Part shown: piece by piece, positions 9,188-18,105 of the stretch
How the letters are laid out: each line of letters opens with the position of its first letter
Numbering within the stretch: the first letter of the stretch is position 1
NCBI RefSeq assembly: GCF_012641275.1
Contig: NZ_JABAIA010000001.1
Location: 3,472,001-3,536,000 of the forward strand
Direction of reading: 5' to 3'
Length of the DNA stretch: 64,000 nt
DNA from: Chitinophaga varians
Lineage (GTDB): Bacteria > Bacteroidota > Bacteroidia > Chitinophagales > Chitinophagaceae
Notes under the pieces: generated by a model
What the model was told of the DNA's origin: nothing
Seen by the model: the letters and a program-made list of their open reading frames with translations, nothing else
The model's database searches: none
Translations under genes and position numbers: made by a program

Positions 9188-9892
9188 TTACTGCGGAGTA
9201 TCCAGCTGTTTTTTCGGATTTTTCTGGAGAACATCGTCAATGATGCCGTATTCTTTGGCTTCATCAGCAGTCATCCAGTAGTCACGGTCAGAGTCTTTTT
9301 CCACTTTTTTCACGGGTTGACCGCAGTGGCTGGCAATGATTTCATTGAGCTCTTTTTTCAGCTTAATGAACTCACGCGCAGTGATTTCGATATCAGAAGT
9401 CTGGCCTTCAGCACCGCCGTGAGGCTGGTGGATCATTACGCGGGCGTGTTTCAGGGCGGTACGTTTGCCTTTGGAGCCGGCTACCAGCAGTACAGCGCCG
9501 AAAGAGGCGGCCATACCGGTACAGATAGTAGCGATATCAGGAGAAACGATCTGCATGGTATCATAGATGCCCAGACCTGCGTAAACGCTGCCTCCGGGGC
9601 TATTGATGTACATCTGAATATCACGGTTGCGGTCGGAAGACTCCAGGAACAGTAACTGTGCGGTGATTACGTTCGCCACATAGTCATTTACCGGGTCGCC
9701 GAGGAAAATGATACGATCAGCCATCAGCCTGGAGAATACGTCCATCTGCGTCATATTCATCTGGCGTTCTTCCAGGATGTAGGGAGTCAGGCTGTTAATA
9801 GAGTGGCTTTTTGCGTAGCTGTCTACAACCAGGCTGCTGATTCCGCGGTGTTTAATGGCATATCTTCTGAATTCGTCGTTATTAATGTTCAT
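9188..9892 (-). CDS. clpP: ATP-dependent Clp protease proteolytic subunit ClpP
   Basis: The 234-residue serine protease has the full catalytic triad: Ser130 in GMAASFGA, His155 in MIHQPHGG and Asp204 in DRDYWM. It forms the tetradecameric degradation chamber used by ClpX. The frame is open upstream to 9922, but the ATG at 9892 is preferred because MNINNDEFRRYAIKHRGI aligns with the usual N-terminal region. This start overlaps the tig stop by 11 bases, which indicates translational coupling in a tig-clpP operon. The order tig-clpP-clpX is the widely conserved one. Confidence 0.96.
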   Translation of the reverse strand: MNINNDEFRRYAIKHRGISSLVVDSYAKSHSINSLTPYILEERQMNMTQMDVFSRLMADRIIFLGDPVNDYVANVITAQLLFLESSDRNRDIQMYINSPGGSVYAGLGIYDTMQIVSPDIATICTGMAASFGAVLLVAGSKGKRTALKHARVMIHQPHGGAEGQTSDIEITAREFIKLKKELNEIIASHCGQPVKKVEKDSDRDYWMTADEAKEYGIIDDVLQKNPKKQLDTPQ

Positions 9893-11261
9893 GATGGTGA
9901 TGTTTATGAGGTAAATTAACAAATTCTTCTGCTTTGATTTCCTCTTCTTTCACTTTCACCTTGGTCTCAGCCCAGTCAAACAACTTGGCAGTGATCATTT
10001 CGCGGTAAGTCTGGTCAACAAATTTTTCGTCCTGCAGCAGGCGGTCCAGGTAGCTGTCGAGCCATTCAGCTCCGTCAGCAGCGGCGCCACCATAGTAGCC
10101 CAGTACTTTTTGTTTGGCGTTTTCTCTCAGATCTTCGAAAGAAACTTCCAGTTTATTCTCACGAACCAGTTTATCGCTGATCAGTGTCCAGCGCAGTTGA
10201 TGGTCGAAACCCGGGAATTCTTTTTCAGCTTCTTCTGCGGTTTTAGGTTTTTCACCACCTACCTGCAGCCAGCGTTTCAGGAAATCCTTTGGTAATTCGA
10301 TCGGCGTTTCATGAACCAGCACTTCAAACAGGTCGTTGTGCATGTGGTTACGGCTTTCTGAATCCCAGTATTTCGCGATTTCTTCTTTCAGTTTAGCGCG
10401 GAAAGCTTCTTCAGTGGTGATGCTGTCAGCAGGATAAACTTCTTTGAAAAATTCTTCGTTCAATTCTCTTTTTTCGATCAGGGTGATTTTGGTGATCGTC
10501 AGTTTGAAGTGCTTTTTAGCGGCTTCTTTATCGCCGGCTTCGAAGCCCAGGTCTTTCAGGACCCAGCCCAAACGTTGCTCATCAAATGATTTGCCCAGTT
10601 CAATCACGATGCTGTCGTTGATTTTTTTGCCTTTCAGCTCAGCCTGAACAGCGTCAGTGAAGTATTTCACCAGCAGGCTGTTTTCTTTGGTGATACCACC
10701 TTCTACCACGTTGCCTTTAGCGTCAGCTTCTTCGAAAGTGACATTGATGATGTCATCTTCAACAGAAACGGCTTCCACCTCGGAAGGTTTGCCACCTTTC
10801 AGCTGTAAACGCTGTAATTCGTCGTTTACCATTTCATCAGTTACGATCACTTTGTAACGGGTGAGGGTAGTTTTGTCGTTTTCGAGCGGAGTAACTTCAA
10901 AAGTTGGTTTCAGGCCTACTTCAAACTCGAAAGCATATTCTTCCGGATTAGCGAAATCGAGGTTTTTAGCAGTTTTTTCCAGAGAGAGCGGCTGACCGAA
11001 GATATCCAGTTTCTCTGCCTGTACATAACCCATCAGCTCCTTTTCCACGGTTTTCAGCACTTCGTCGCCGAAAATGGCAGGACCGTGCATCTTCTTAACC
11101 ATACCGGCAGGTACCATTCCTTTACGGAAGCCGGGGATATTTGCATTTTTGCTGAATTGTTTTACTGCTTTGTCAAAATTAGGAAGGTAATCTTCCTGGC
11201 TCACTTTCACAGTGATCTTATCGTTCAATAAACCAATGTTTTCTCTGGTAACGGTTGCCAT
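9882..11261 (-). CDS. tig: Trigger factor
   Basis: This 459-residue ribosome-associated chaperone carries a ribosome-binding signature-like segment (SKNANIPGFRKGMVPAGMVKK, related to the GFRKGKVP motif) near residues 35-55. A degenerate PPIase region and a long helical C-terminal domain follow. It shields nascent chains at the exit tunnel. The C-terminus ends in a natural His-rich tail, HKHHHHEH, which may bind metal. The gene overlaps clpP, and together they form a protein quality-control operon. Confidence 0.93.
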   Translation of the reverse strand: MATVTRENIGLLNDKITVKVSQEDYLPNFDKAVKQFSKNANIPGFRKGMVPAGMVKKMHGPAIFGDEVLKTVEKELMGYVQAEKLDIFGQPLSLEKTAKNLDFANPEEYAFEFEVGLKPTFEVTPLENDKTTLTRYKVIVTDEMVNDELQRLQLKGGKPSEVEAVSVEDDIINVTFEEADAKGNVVEGGITKENSLLVKYFTDAVQAELKGKKINDSIVIELGKSFDEQRLGWVLKDLGFEAGDKEAAKKHFKLTITKITLIEKRELNEEFFKEVYPADSITTEEAFRAKLKEEIAKYWDSESRNHMHNDLFEVLVHETPIELPKDFLKRWLQVGGEKPKTAEEAEKEFPGFDHQLRWTLISDKLVRENKLEVSFEDLRENAKQKVLGYYGGAAADGAEWLDSYLDRLLQDEKFVDQTYREMITAKLFDWAETKVKVKEEEIKAEEFVNLPHKHHHHEH

Positions 11262-11487
11262 AATTGAATTGTATAAAAATGTTCTTTAAGAAGCAATAAT
11301 GATTCCTTGTTTGATTTTCTGCCATGAAGTCACAACGGCAAGCAGGAATGGCAGGAAATTAAAAAATAATAAAAGACAAATGATTAGGTGAGAGCGCGTC
11401 AGATAGGAGCGCAGTGACAATGAAAGTGAAGGAAAGCATAGCATTATCACGTTGCCATATTGACACATTGCCACTTAATAGTATATG

Positions 11488-11569
11488 TCCGGGTGGAGGG
11501 ACTCGAACCCCCATGCCTTGCGGCACCAGATCCTAAGTCTGGCATGTCTACCAATTTCACCACACCCGG
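11488..11569 (-). tRNA. tRNA-Leu (anticodon TAG)
   Basis: The 82-base minus-strand sequence folds as a class II tRNA with acceptor CCGGGTG/CACCCGG and a D arm containing AAATTGGTAGAC. The anticodon stem CCAGA/TCTGG has loop CTTAGGA (anticodon TAG), followed by a long variable arm and a T arm with GGTTCGAGTCC. CCA is not encoded. Confidence 0.95.
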
Positions 11570-11640
11570 AACTGATAAAAATAAGAACTTTTGCTTTCAG
11601 CCGCCAGCCCCGGAGGGCCGCGCGAAAATAAGTAAAAAAA

Positions 11641-11669
11641 GCAGTCCTTTTTTACTCAAAAAGGACTGC
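11641..11669. terminator. Hairpin terminator
   Basis: Perfect 12-bp arms GCAGTCCTTTTT (11641-11652) and AAAAAGGACTGC (11658-11669) enclose a 5-base loop. It lies between the DUF1501 gene and tRNA-Leu, both on the minus strand, and most likely ends the sugar operon. Confidence 0.7.
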
Positions 11670-11740
11670 AAAGGTATTATTTTCTATGAATTAAAAAAAT
11701 TTGTGAACAGAATCCCGCGAAAAGGCCCCGGAAATAGCCG

Positions 11741-12637
11741 CTAGAGCCAGGCCATGGCCGGAAAGCGGCCATTAAGCCTGCTGTCTGTTCCCAGCCAGCG
11801 GCCGGCAATGGTAGCATATAGGCTGCGGAAGTCTGTCCGCACCGGCAGGTGGCCATCGCCCAGCGTACAGGCTTCTATGCCCCACTGTTTCAGCCGGCTG
11901 CCGAAAATATGGACCTGGTTCGCCTCGCCATGATCAGTTCCCCGGCGCACATTCTCTTTCAGGCTACGGCCAAATTCCGACCAGGTGACCACCAGGGTAT
12001 TGTCCAGCTGGCCGTTCTCCTCCAGCTGTTGCAACAGCCGTCGCACGCCACGAGCATAGTCGGCCAGCAACGGATCATGCTGCACCCGCTGAAACTGATG
12101 CGTGTCAAAGCCATCCAGGGACACATGATAAACAGCGGTCACATCTCCCTGAATAATCCTGCGGGCGATATCTTCTAACGACAGGTTAAAATCCTGTTCC
12201 CCATAATCCGCTACAGGCACGGACGCGGGCAACCAATGATTGGCCTCCAGCCCCTGGCAGCAGCCGGTACGCCATATTTGGCCGGAATGATAGTGCGACT
12301 GATCGGTACCAGGGTAACCTACCTGCTGCAGCACCAACAGCTGTCGCCGCTCATAAACAGGCATCAGCTCCTCCAGGGCCGGATGGAAGCCCCAGCCGCC
12401 GGAAGCCGGCAGCACTTCCGCTGCCGGAATAGCCAGCTGCGGCCGCTGTTGATAATAACATTCCTGACTATACGGAATAATGGTATTCAGCCCGTCATTG
12501 CCGCCCTGCAGCCGGATAAACACCACCCGGCGGCCCGCAGGCGGCTGCGTGCCCCGCACGGCTGCCTGCACAAAAGAGGGCAGTAACAGCGCACCCGAAG
12601 CCATGCCCGACCGTTTTAAAAAATCTCTCCGTTTCAT
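11741..12637 (-). CDS. DUF1501 protein with Tat-type signal
   Basis: This 298-residue protein has an N-terminal MKRRDFLKRSGMASGALLLPSF signal, which contains RRDFLK as in Tat substrates. The body has DUF1501 hallmarks: FIRLQGGNDGLNTIIP, HYHSGQIWRTG and a C-terminal WSEFGRSLKENVRRGTDHGEAN. The family is related to alkaline-phosphatase-fold and sulfatase-like proteins and is exported; the reaction is not established. It is shorter than many relatives (about 400), mainly in the middle, but both ends are intact. Its start overlaps the MFS gene stop by 4 bases, so it belongs to the sugar operon. Confidence 0.85.
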   Translation of the reverse strand: MKRRDFLKRSGMASGALLLPSFVQAAVRGTQPPAGRRVVFIRLQGGNDGLNTIIPYSQECYYQQRPQLAIPAAEVLPASGGWGFHPALEELMPVYERRQLLVLQQVGYPGTDQSHYHSGQIWRTGCCQGLEANHWLPASVPVADYGEQDFNLSLEDIARRIIQGDVTAVYHVSLDGFDTHQFQRVQHDPLLADYARGVRRLLQQLEENGQLDNTLVVTWSEFGRSLKENVRRGTDHGEANQVHIFGSRLKQWGIEACTLGDGHLPVRTDFRSLYATIAGRWLGTDSRLNGRFPAMAWL

Positions 12638-13881
12638 ACAGGCTGTTTTGATGCTTTATGTCCGTTGAGGCCATAAAACAGGATATAGAGATAACAGATG
12701 ACCGGTATCAGAAAAGCGATCTGCCAGGTAGCGTGGTCCTTCAGCAGCCCCTGGGCGTAGGAGATGACCGCACCGCCGCAGATGGCGGTAGACAACAGTC
12801 CCGACGCGGAAGTAGTATGACGGCCCACCCCTTCTACCGACAAAGAAAAAATAGTGGCAAACATAATCGCATTGCATAGCCCCACTGCGATCATGCTCCA
12901 CACGGCCAGCAGCCCGGAGGTGCTGACAGACAACAGTATCAGCGCTATCGCTCCCAGGGCACATACGGCCAGCACCCTGGCCGGCGGCAGCACGCGCAAC
13001 AGGCCGGCGCCCAGCAAACGGCCCACCAGCATGCCTCCCCAGTAAAAGGCCACGTAATTGTTGGCCACATTCTCCGGAACACCCAGCAGGTCGGTGATAT
13101 AGTTGGTCAGGAAAGTACCGATAGCCACCTCCGCCCCTACATACACGAAAATGCCTATAATGCCGAAACGCAGGTTCCTGTAGGAGAAAATACCCTGGCC
13201 GTCATCATGACCGGCTTTACCGGCACTTCCGGTAGTACTGATAACGGGAAGGGATAAACGCGAAACAACAAAAGCGATCAGCAGCAACAACGCTGCTATG
13301 CCGAGGTACGGATATCTTACGGCCTCGCTGGAGGCGTGCGATTCTGCCAGTCTGGCCAGGATGAAGTGGGCGCCGAACAACGGCGCCACAGTGGTGCCTG
13401 CAGAGCCTACGCCCTGTATCAGCGTTAACCGCGCAGAAGCGGTATGGGCCGGCCCCAGTGCTGTAATGTAGGGATTGGCGGCCACCTGCAACAGTACAAT
13501 GCCGATGGCGATGACAAACAACGCCGCCAGAAACAGCACATACTGATGATACACGGATGCCGGATAAAACAGTAGTCCGCCTATGGCCGCAATGGCAAAA
13601 CCCAGCACCATTCCCTTCTTGTAGCCGGTACGGCTTACGATCCTGCCGGCAGGCACCGACATGATGCCGTAGGTGAGGAAAAAATAAAACTGCACCAGCG
13701 ACGACTGGGAATAAGTGAGTGTGAACCCTTTCTTGAAAAAGGGTACCAGCGTATCATTCAGACAGGTGATGAAACCCATCATGAAATACAGTACGGCCAG
13801 CGAAACGAGGGCCGGCATATAAGATTGCCGGCTGCCGGAGACCGTGACCTGTGGCTGGTTGGTTGTGGATATTACCGCCAT
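12634..13881 (-). CDS. MFS sugar transporter (FucP/GluP-like)
   Basis: This 415-residue integral membrane protein has about 12 hydrophobic segments. It begins after a short cytosolic stretch with the FucP-like motif MMGFITCLNDTLVPFFKKGF and has VLLQVAANPYITALGP in the first half, typical of fucose/glucose/N-acetylglucosamine proton symporters of Bacteroidota. It lies 2 bases downstream of the 2-epimerase gene. By context the substrate is likely a hexose or N-acetylhexosamine released from a polysaccharide or sialoglycan; this is inference. Confidence 0.88.
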   Translation of the reverse strand: MAVISTTNQPQVTVSGSRQSYMPALVSLAVLYFMMGFITCLNDTLVPFFKKGFTLTYSQSSLVQFYFFLTYGIMSVPAGRIVSRTGYKKGMVLGFAIAAIGGLLFYPASVYHQYVLFLAALFVIAIGIVLLQVAANPYITALGPAHTASARLTLIQGVGSAGTTVAPLFGAHFILARLAESHASSEAVRYPYLGIAALLLLIAFVVSRLSLPVISTTGSAGKAGHDDGQGIFSYRNLRFGIIGIFVYVGAEVAIGTFLTNYITDLLGVPENVANNYVAFYWGGMLVGRLLGAGLLRVLPPARVLAVCALGAIALILLSVSTSGLLAVWSMIAVGLCNAIMFATIFSLSVEGVGRHTTSASGLLSTAICGGAVISYAQGLLKDHATWQIAFLIPVICYLYILFYGLNGHKASKQPV

Positions 13882-13883
13882 AG

Positions 13884-15089
13884 CTATTTAGGTTGAGTAG
13901 ATAATGCTTGTTTGGCTGCCAGTTGCTGCAGCGTGTTCCAACTCTGGTAAAGTCCTCTTGGCACGTGGAAACAGCCCTTCCATTTACCGCCTTTGAGCGG
14001 AAGCAGCGGCTGTCCCTGCCTGTTAAGATAACCAAACCATTCACCATTTTCAGGGTCCGGGAAATGTTTCCAGGTATAATCGTGTACTTTTTTAAACCAT
14101 TGCCAGCATTTTTCATCGCCGGTATGCAGGTAACCTTTCAACAGGCTGATGATGGTTTCTATGTGCACCCACCACAGTTTCTGGTCCCATTCCAGTTGTT
14201 GGGGCGGGTATCCCTTTACATCCAGGAAATAGAAGATGCCACCGTATTCCTGGTCCCATCCATATTCCAGCAGTGAGAGCGCAATGTCTTTGGCTTTGGT
14301 GATCAGCGCGGTATCGTTGTTGCGGGTGGCGAGGTCCATCACAAACCACATGGCCTCCAGCCCATGGCCGGGGTTGATCAGGCGGCCTTCGAAGGAATCG
14401 GAGAGCTGGCCTTCCGGTGTAATGTTTTCCATGATGAGGCCTTCATCGGGCTGATAAAAAATATCCATCACGGTATGGACGCCCTGCCGGATGGTATCTT
14501 CCACCAGCTGTTTATCAAGCAGTGACTCCATTTCCAGCACCAGGTTGCAGAGTATCATGGGTAGCGCGAAGTTCTGCAACGGCCGGGTACCAGGGACAGC
14601 TTTGGAATAATGCCCTTTCGGATTGTCCTGGCGGCGAAGGATATTGTGAAAAGTGCTGATGGCAATATCGCTGTAGTCTGCATTGCCGGTGGCCTGGTAC
14701 AGCTGCCCGAAAGCCATGGCGGCAAAACAGTCAGAGAAAATATTATAAGGGGCTATCAGCGGTTCGCCGGTACGGGTAAGGGAGAAATACCAGTTCCCGT
14801 CTTTGTCGCGCCCGTGTTTCCGGAGAAATTCCGCACCCTGGACGGCCATGTCCAGCCACTCCTGTTTTTGTTCCACTTTATTGTACAGCATCGCGAAACA
14901 CCATACTTCCCGGCATTGCAGCCAGATGAACTTGTCCGTATCGAACACTTTACCGTCGCGGTCGAGGCAGGTAAAATAGCCGCCATATTGTGTATCTGGT
15001 GAGTGCTGCATCCAGAAGGGGATGACATCGTTCAACAGGTTGTTGCGGTACAACGTGGCATAATCGTGAAATTCCATTGTTCTGTTCAT
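13884..15089 (-). CDS. N-acylglucosamine 2-epimerase (AGE/renin-binding protein family)
   Basis: The 401-residue protein closely resembles the AGE/renin-binding-protein family along its whole length. Examples are FWMQHSPDTQYGGYFTCLDRDGKV, WLQCREVWCFAMLY, INPGHGLEAMWF, LEWDQKLWWVHIE and GGKWKGCFHVPRGLYQ. The conserved Arg, Glu and His residues of the (alpha/alpha)6 barrel active site lie in these blocks. The family interconverts N-acetylmannosamine and N-acetylglucosamine, a step in sialic acid breakdown in Bacteroides-type nan operons, while relatives act on mannose or cellobiose. A neighbouring Neu5Ac lyase is absent, so the exact substrate remains open. Confidence 0.88.
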   Translation of the reverse strand: MNRTMEFHDYATLYRNNLLNDVIPFWMQHSPDTQYGGYFTCLDRDGKVFDTDKFIWLQCREVWCFAMLYNKVEQKQEWLDMAVQGAEFLRKHGRDKDGNWYFSLTRTGEPLIAPYNIFSDCFAAMAFGQLYQATGNADYSDIAISTFHNILRRQDNPKGHYSKAVPGTRPLQNFALPMILCNLVLEMESLLDKQLVEDTIRQGVHTVMDIFYQPDEGLIMENITPEGQLSDSFEGRLINPGHGLEAMWFVMDLATRNNDTALITKAKDIALSLLEYGWDQEYGGIFYFLDVKGYPPQQLEWDQKLWWVHIETIISLLKGYLHTGDEKCWQWFKKVHDYTWKHFPDPENGEWFGYLNRQGQPLLPLKGGKWKGCFHVPRGLYQSWNTLQQLAAKQALSTQPK

Positions 15090-15092
15090 TGA

Positions 15093-16025
15093 TCAGAGGG
15101 TTTTGAGGTATTCTTTATAGCGGTTATAGAGGTGCCCGGCCTGCAGGTAAGCCGACTGCGGGCTCATAAAATGCGAGAACTCGAAGGTAATAGCTTTGTC
15201 GTAGCCCGCTTTACGCGCGGCTTCCAGCTTCATGCGCAGTTTTTCAAACTTGATGGGCATAAATTTGATGGGCATGTCGCGGTCGAAGGATTCGGCGTTG
15301 GTCCAGCATTGTATGCCGTAGCGGTCGGCCATCCTTTTGTTAACGGCAAAGAAATCGGGCAGCTCATGGAATTCGATATGGCCATCCTGGAAGGCGACAG
15401 CGTCCACTACGCCCTTGATGCCATCGAATATTTCGCTCCACTCGCTTTCATGTTGTTTTAGTGACACCGCCTCTTCTCTGGTGATGGTGGAAGATGCGGC
15501 CATCACCGCTTTTTTACCATCTATCCAGGGAGATATGAGGGTGGGCAGATTATTGGAGATATCCTTGCAATGCTTGCCCAGTTTGGCATAGAGGTCAATT
15601 ACCTTACCGGTGCGGCGGCTTACTTCCTGTGTGAGGTACCAGCCCTGGAAGGATTTATAGTGACCGTAATTTTTCCATACTTCATCAATGACTTTCAGGT
15701 TGATGTCGACCTCTTTCTGGAAATCGCCTTTCCACCAGTATTTACCGGAGTCGTACAGGCCGAAGTAAAATTTCATATGGTGTTTGTCGGCCAGTTCGAG
15801 GAACATTTTTACCAGGTCTACCGGAGGTTCATAGCCGCCTTCTTCCTGCATCACAACTTTGGAAGGATAGGTGAGCCAGCGTTGAAACCCGCTGCGGATA
15901 AGGAATACCGTGTCTATGCCAACGGCTTTCATATGGGAGAAATCGGCGTCCCATTCTGCCCGGCCCCAGTTCTGGTGCGGGATATCGTGACTGATCTCGT
16001 CGAGGAAAGTGCCTGTTATTTTCAT
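15093..16025 (-). CDS. DUF4434 (TIM-barrel-like) protein
   Basis: This 310-residue protein has no signal peptide. It begins KITGTFLDEISHDIPHQNWGRAEWDADFSHMKAVGIDTVFLIRSG, the DUF4434 start, where a beta-alpha barrel related to glycoside hydrolases is predicted. Acidic candidates include LTQEVSRR and the EF pair near the C-terminus (AITFEFSHFMSP). The family is often found beside carbohydrate genes but has no settled reaction. It lies 3 bases before the epimerase and 12 bases after the FAD enzyme, in the same operon, so a role in processing the same sugar is inferred. Confidence 0.8.
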   Translation of the reverse strand: MKITGTFLDEISHDIPHQNWGRAEWDADFSHMKAVGIDTVFLIRSGFQRWLTYPSKVVMQEEGGYEPPVDLVKMFLELADKHHMKFYFGLYDSGKYWWKGDFQKEVDINLKVIDEVWKNYGHYKSFQGWYLTQEVSRRTGKVIDLYAKLGKHCKDISNNLPTLISPWIDGKKAVMAASSTITREEAVSLKQHESEWSEIFDGIKGVVDAVAFQDGHIEFHELPDFFAVNKRMADRYGIQCWTNAESFDRDMPIKFMPIKFEKLRMKLEAARKAGYDKAITFEFSHFMSPQSAYLQAGHLYNRYKEYLKTL

Positions 16026-16037
16026 GATGTGGTGGTT

Positions 16038-17897
16038 TTATGGTTGAACAGCGCCGGTAAAGGACACAGGAATATCAAAAGGGTGAAGGAAATGGTCGGT
16101 CAGTACGGCTGCCATTTCGCGGTTAAGCGGCAGACTTTCGTGCAGGGCAGTGCTGAGCTGCAGCTCATGCCATGCAGCCGCTATTTGGTCGTAGGTGACG
16201 GTAATGCCGGCAGTCTGCCAGGCTTTTATCAGAAAGGCAGGGGTGAGGTCCTGCCCGGTGGGCGTCAGCTTCCGCGCATCCGGGTAGTAGGTGAGCAGTC
16301 CCTGTGTAAATTCATATTCACTGATGGGCCGCTGTGGATAGAACCAGGTTTGATTGGCCCAGGTATGCGGTATGCCGGTGCCGCGAAGTATACCGGTAGC
16401 GCCTATACGCTGTATGGCGGCGAAGTGCGGATGTTCTTTCGGCACATCGATGTAAGGCATGAGATATACGCCTGCTTTCAGCAGGGCCTGCTGCACCTGC
16501 CTGACGGCTACCTGCCGTGGTTGTATTTTTTGTTGCAGGGAGATGGCCGCCAGCGCGCCGGCGGCCTGGCCCAGCTGTAGTACGACCGGTTGCAGGCGGG
16601 TGGCGCCGTTAACAATATTGGTGACGCTGATGCTTTTTTCAGCCACGATCAGTCCGTCTGTGGTAGCGGGTATCAGGGAGCCGAGCGGAATATTATAGGA
16701 GGGCACTTTGGCTTTGGAGAAATCTATTTTCGGTACTGCCGGATCTTTTTCCTGATGGTGATCGATCGGGTAGTCTCCTACGGCAATGCCTGTACGATAA
16801 TAGGCTTCCGGTTGCCCGAAAGGATTGGCCACATGGTTAAAACCAAGCGTAGCGACGCCTTTGAGGCGGCGGGCCTCCCGGTAGTAGGGGATCATGGGCA
16901 GTTTGTCGGCCGTAGGGTATTCATCATCAGCGATGCCGAGATGTTTGTAGCCCAGTTCTGTTTGCAGGTAGTAGACATAACGGAGCGTATGTAGTTTGGC
17001 TTGTTGCAGGGCTTTGGTGCGGGCTTCGCGGGTCATTTCGATGACGTTGAGCGGGTAGTCGTTGCCGCAGCCAGGCCAGTTGATCATGTATTTGTGATTG
17101 GGCAGTTTGCCGTACTGCATCATATGGTCGCAGTTCATTTTACCGCCGTTGCCGCTATACGGATCATCATTGGCGCAGCAGCAGCGGAAGATATCGGGAT
17201 TATACCCTGCCGGGCGGGGAATGGTTTTGTCGGCGCCGGCGCCATAATCTTTGAGCGTGGCCACATAGGTAAGTACCTGGATGTAGTTGTTGGCTTTGAG
17301 CGGCGCCACGGCTTCACCGGTTTCCAGGCGGCTGTCCATACCGGTGCGGTAGGCGGTGTGGGTGGCGGCCATGATATCGCCCAGTTCGGTGGCATCTATG
17401 ATCAGTGGCGCTTCTATAGTGCCTGGCCGGTTGTTGCGGACGAAGCTGACCTGCCAGCGGCCGTTGATTTTTTTGACGCCTGTCCAGCTGGTGTTAAAAA
17501 ATATTTGCAGCTGTTTTTCTTTGGCAGCCAGCTGTTGCAGGATACTATTGCCTACCGATGGTTCAAAGAGGGTGTTGCTGACCCAGCCGGTGGCTACGGC
17601 CTGGGGGCCGCCGTAATGTTGGTGCAGCTGTTCACGGAATTCGCCCCAGAGGCCTGATGGCAGGGCGTTGTTGCCGTCTATGGCCGAAACGCCGGCGGAG
17701 GTGAGCATGCCTCCCAGCCAGGTGGTTTCTTCCAAAATCGTTACGTGGGCGCCCATACGGGCAGCCTGTATGCCGGCTGTGGTGCCGCTGGCCCCGCCAC
17801 CGATAATGAGCAGGTCGGTTTGCAGCGACTGGGCATTGAGCTGCCAGGCGAAAAGACAAAGAAGTTGGCTGATAATAATTCGTCTGATATCAATCAT
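16038..17897 (-). CDS. Exported FAD-dependent oxidoreductase
   Basis: This 619-residue protein has an N-terminal signal peptide (about 1-22, ending QLNAQ), then a dinucleotide-binding motif LLIIGGGASGTTAGIQAARMGAHV, a flavin-shielding motif ETTWLGGMLTSAGVSAIDG and a C-terminal G(A/T)-rich segment INGATRLQPVVLQLGQAAGALAA. This is the FAD_oxidored family (PF12831-type), common in Bacteroidota polysaccharide and sugar loci and sometimes mis-annotated as xanthan lyase. It presumably oxidises a sugar in the periplasm. It is the first gene of the five-gene operon and is divergent from the ROK regulator. Confidence 0.85.
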   Translation of the reverse strand: MIDIRRIIISQLLCLFAWQLNAQSLQTDLLIIGGGASGTTAGIQAARMGAHVTILEETTWLGGMLTSAGVSAIDGNNALPSGLWGEFREQLHQHYGGPQAVATGWVSNTLFEPSVGNSILQQLAAKEKQLQIFFNTSWTGVKKINGRWQVSFVRNNRPGTIEAPLIIDATELGDIMAATHTAYRTGMDSRLETGEAVAPLKANNYIQVLTYVATLKDYGAGADKTIPRPAGYNPDIFRCCCANDDPYSGNGGKMNCDHMMQYGKLPNHKYMINWPGCGNDYPLNVIEMTREARTKALQQAKLHTLRYVYYLQTELGYKHLGIADDEYPTADKLPMIPYYREARRLKGVATLGFNHVANPFGQPEAYYRTGIAVGDYPIDHHQEKDPAVPKIDFSKAKVPSYNIPLGSLIPATTDGLIVAEKSISVTNIVNGATRLQPVVLQLGQAAGALAAISLQQKIQPRQVAVRQVQQALLKAGVYLMPYIDVPKEHPHFAAIQRIGATGILRGTGIPHTWANQTWFYPQRPISEYEFTQGLLTYYPDARKLTPTGQDLTPAFLIKAWQTAGITVTYDQIAAAWHELQLSTALHESLPLNREMAAVLTDHFLHPFDIPVSFTGAVQP

Positions 17898-18045
17898 AAA
17901 AGAGCTGGATAGACGACTAAAATAAAAAATTTAATTACTAACTGCTAATACTAATTAATAAATTTTATTTATTCTTGTTAAATAATAAAATAATTTTTGA
18001 AATATTGTCCGTTTATGTAAATAATCGATTTGATCGCGCCTGCTT

Positions 18046-18072
18046 TTAATAATTATTAAGAATAACGTTATT
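18046..18072. promoter_or_regulatory. Two AT-rich palindromes, candidate ROK operator
   Basis: TTAATAATTATTAA (18046-18059) and AATAACGTTATT (18061-18072) are perfect palindromes side by side, just upstream of the ROK gene and in its shared intergenic region with the FAD-enzyme operon. ROK repressors such as NagC and Mlc bind AT-rich palindromes. The match is by style and position only. Confidence 0.4.
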
Positions 18073-18105
18073 AACTTGGCCCCTCAATCAAGTAAAGCAC
18101 ACTAT

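Noticed and set aside
9900..9930. His-rich tail of trigger factor as a cloning tag
   Set aside because: It is a natural tail in the conserved gene, interrupted by Lys and Glu, and the gene overlaps clpP in the usual way.
11286..11474. Small frame upstream of tRNA-Leu
   Set aside because: It lies in AT-rich, poorly coding sequence between tig and tRNA-Leu and has no conserved pattern.
15570..16580. 336-residue plus-strand frame spanning DUF4434 and FAD genes
   Set aside because: It crosses the boundary of two real minus-strand genes and shows no conserved motif.
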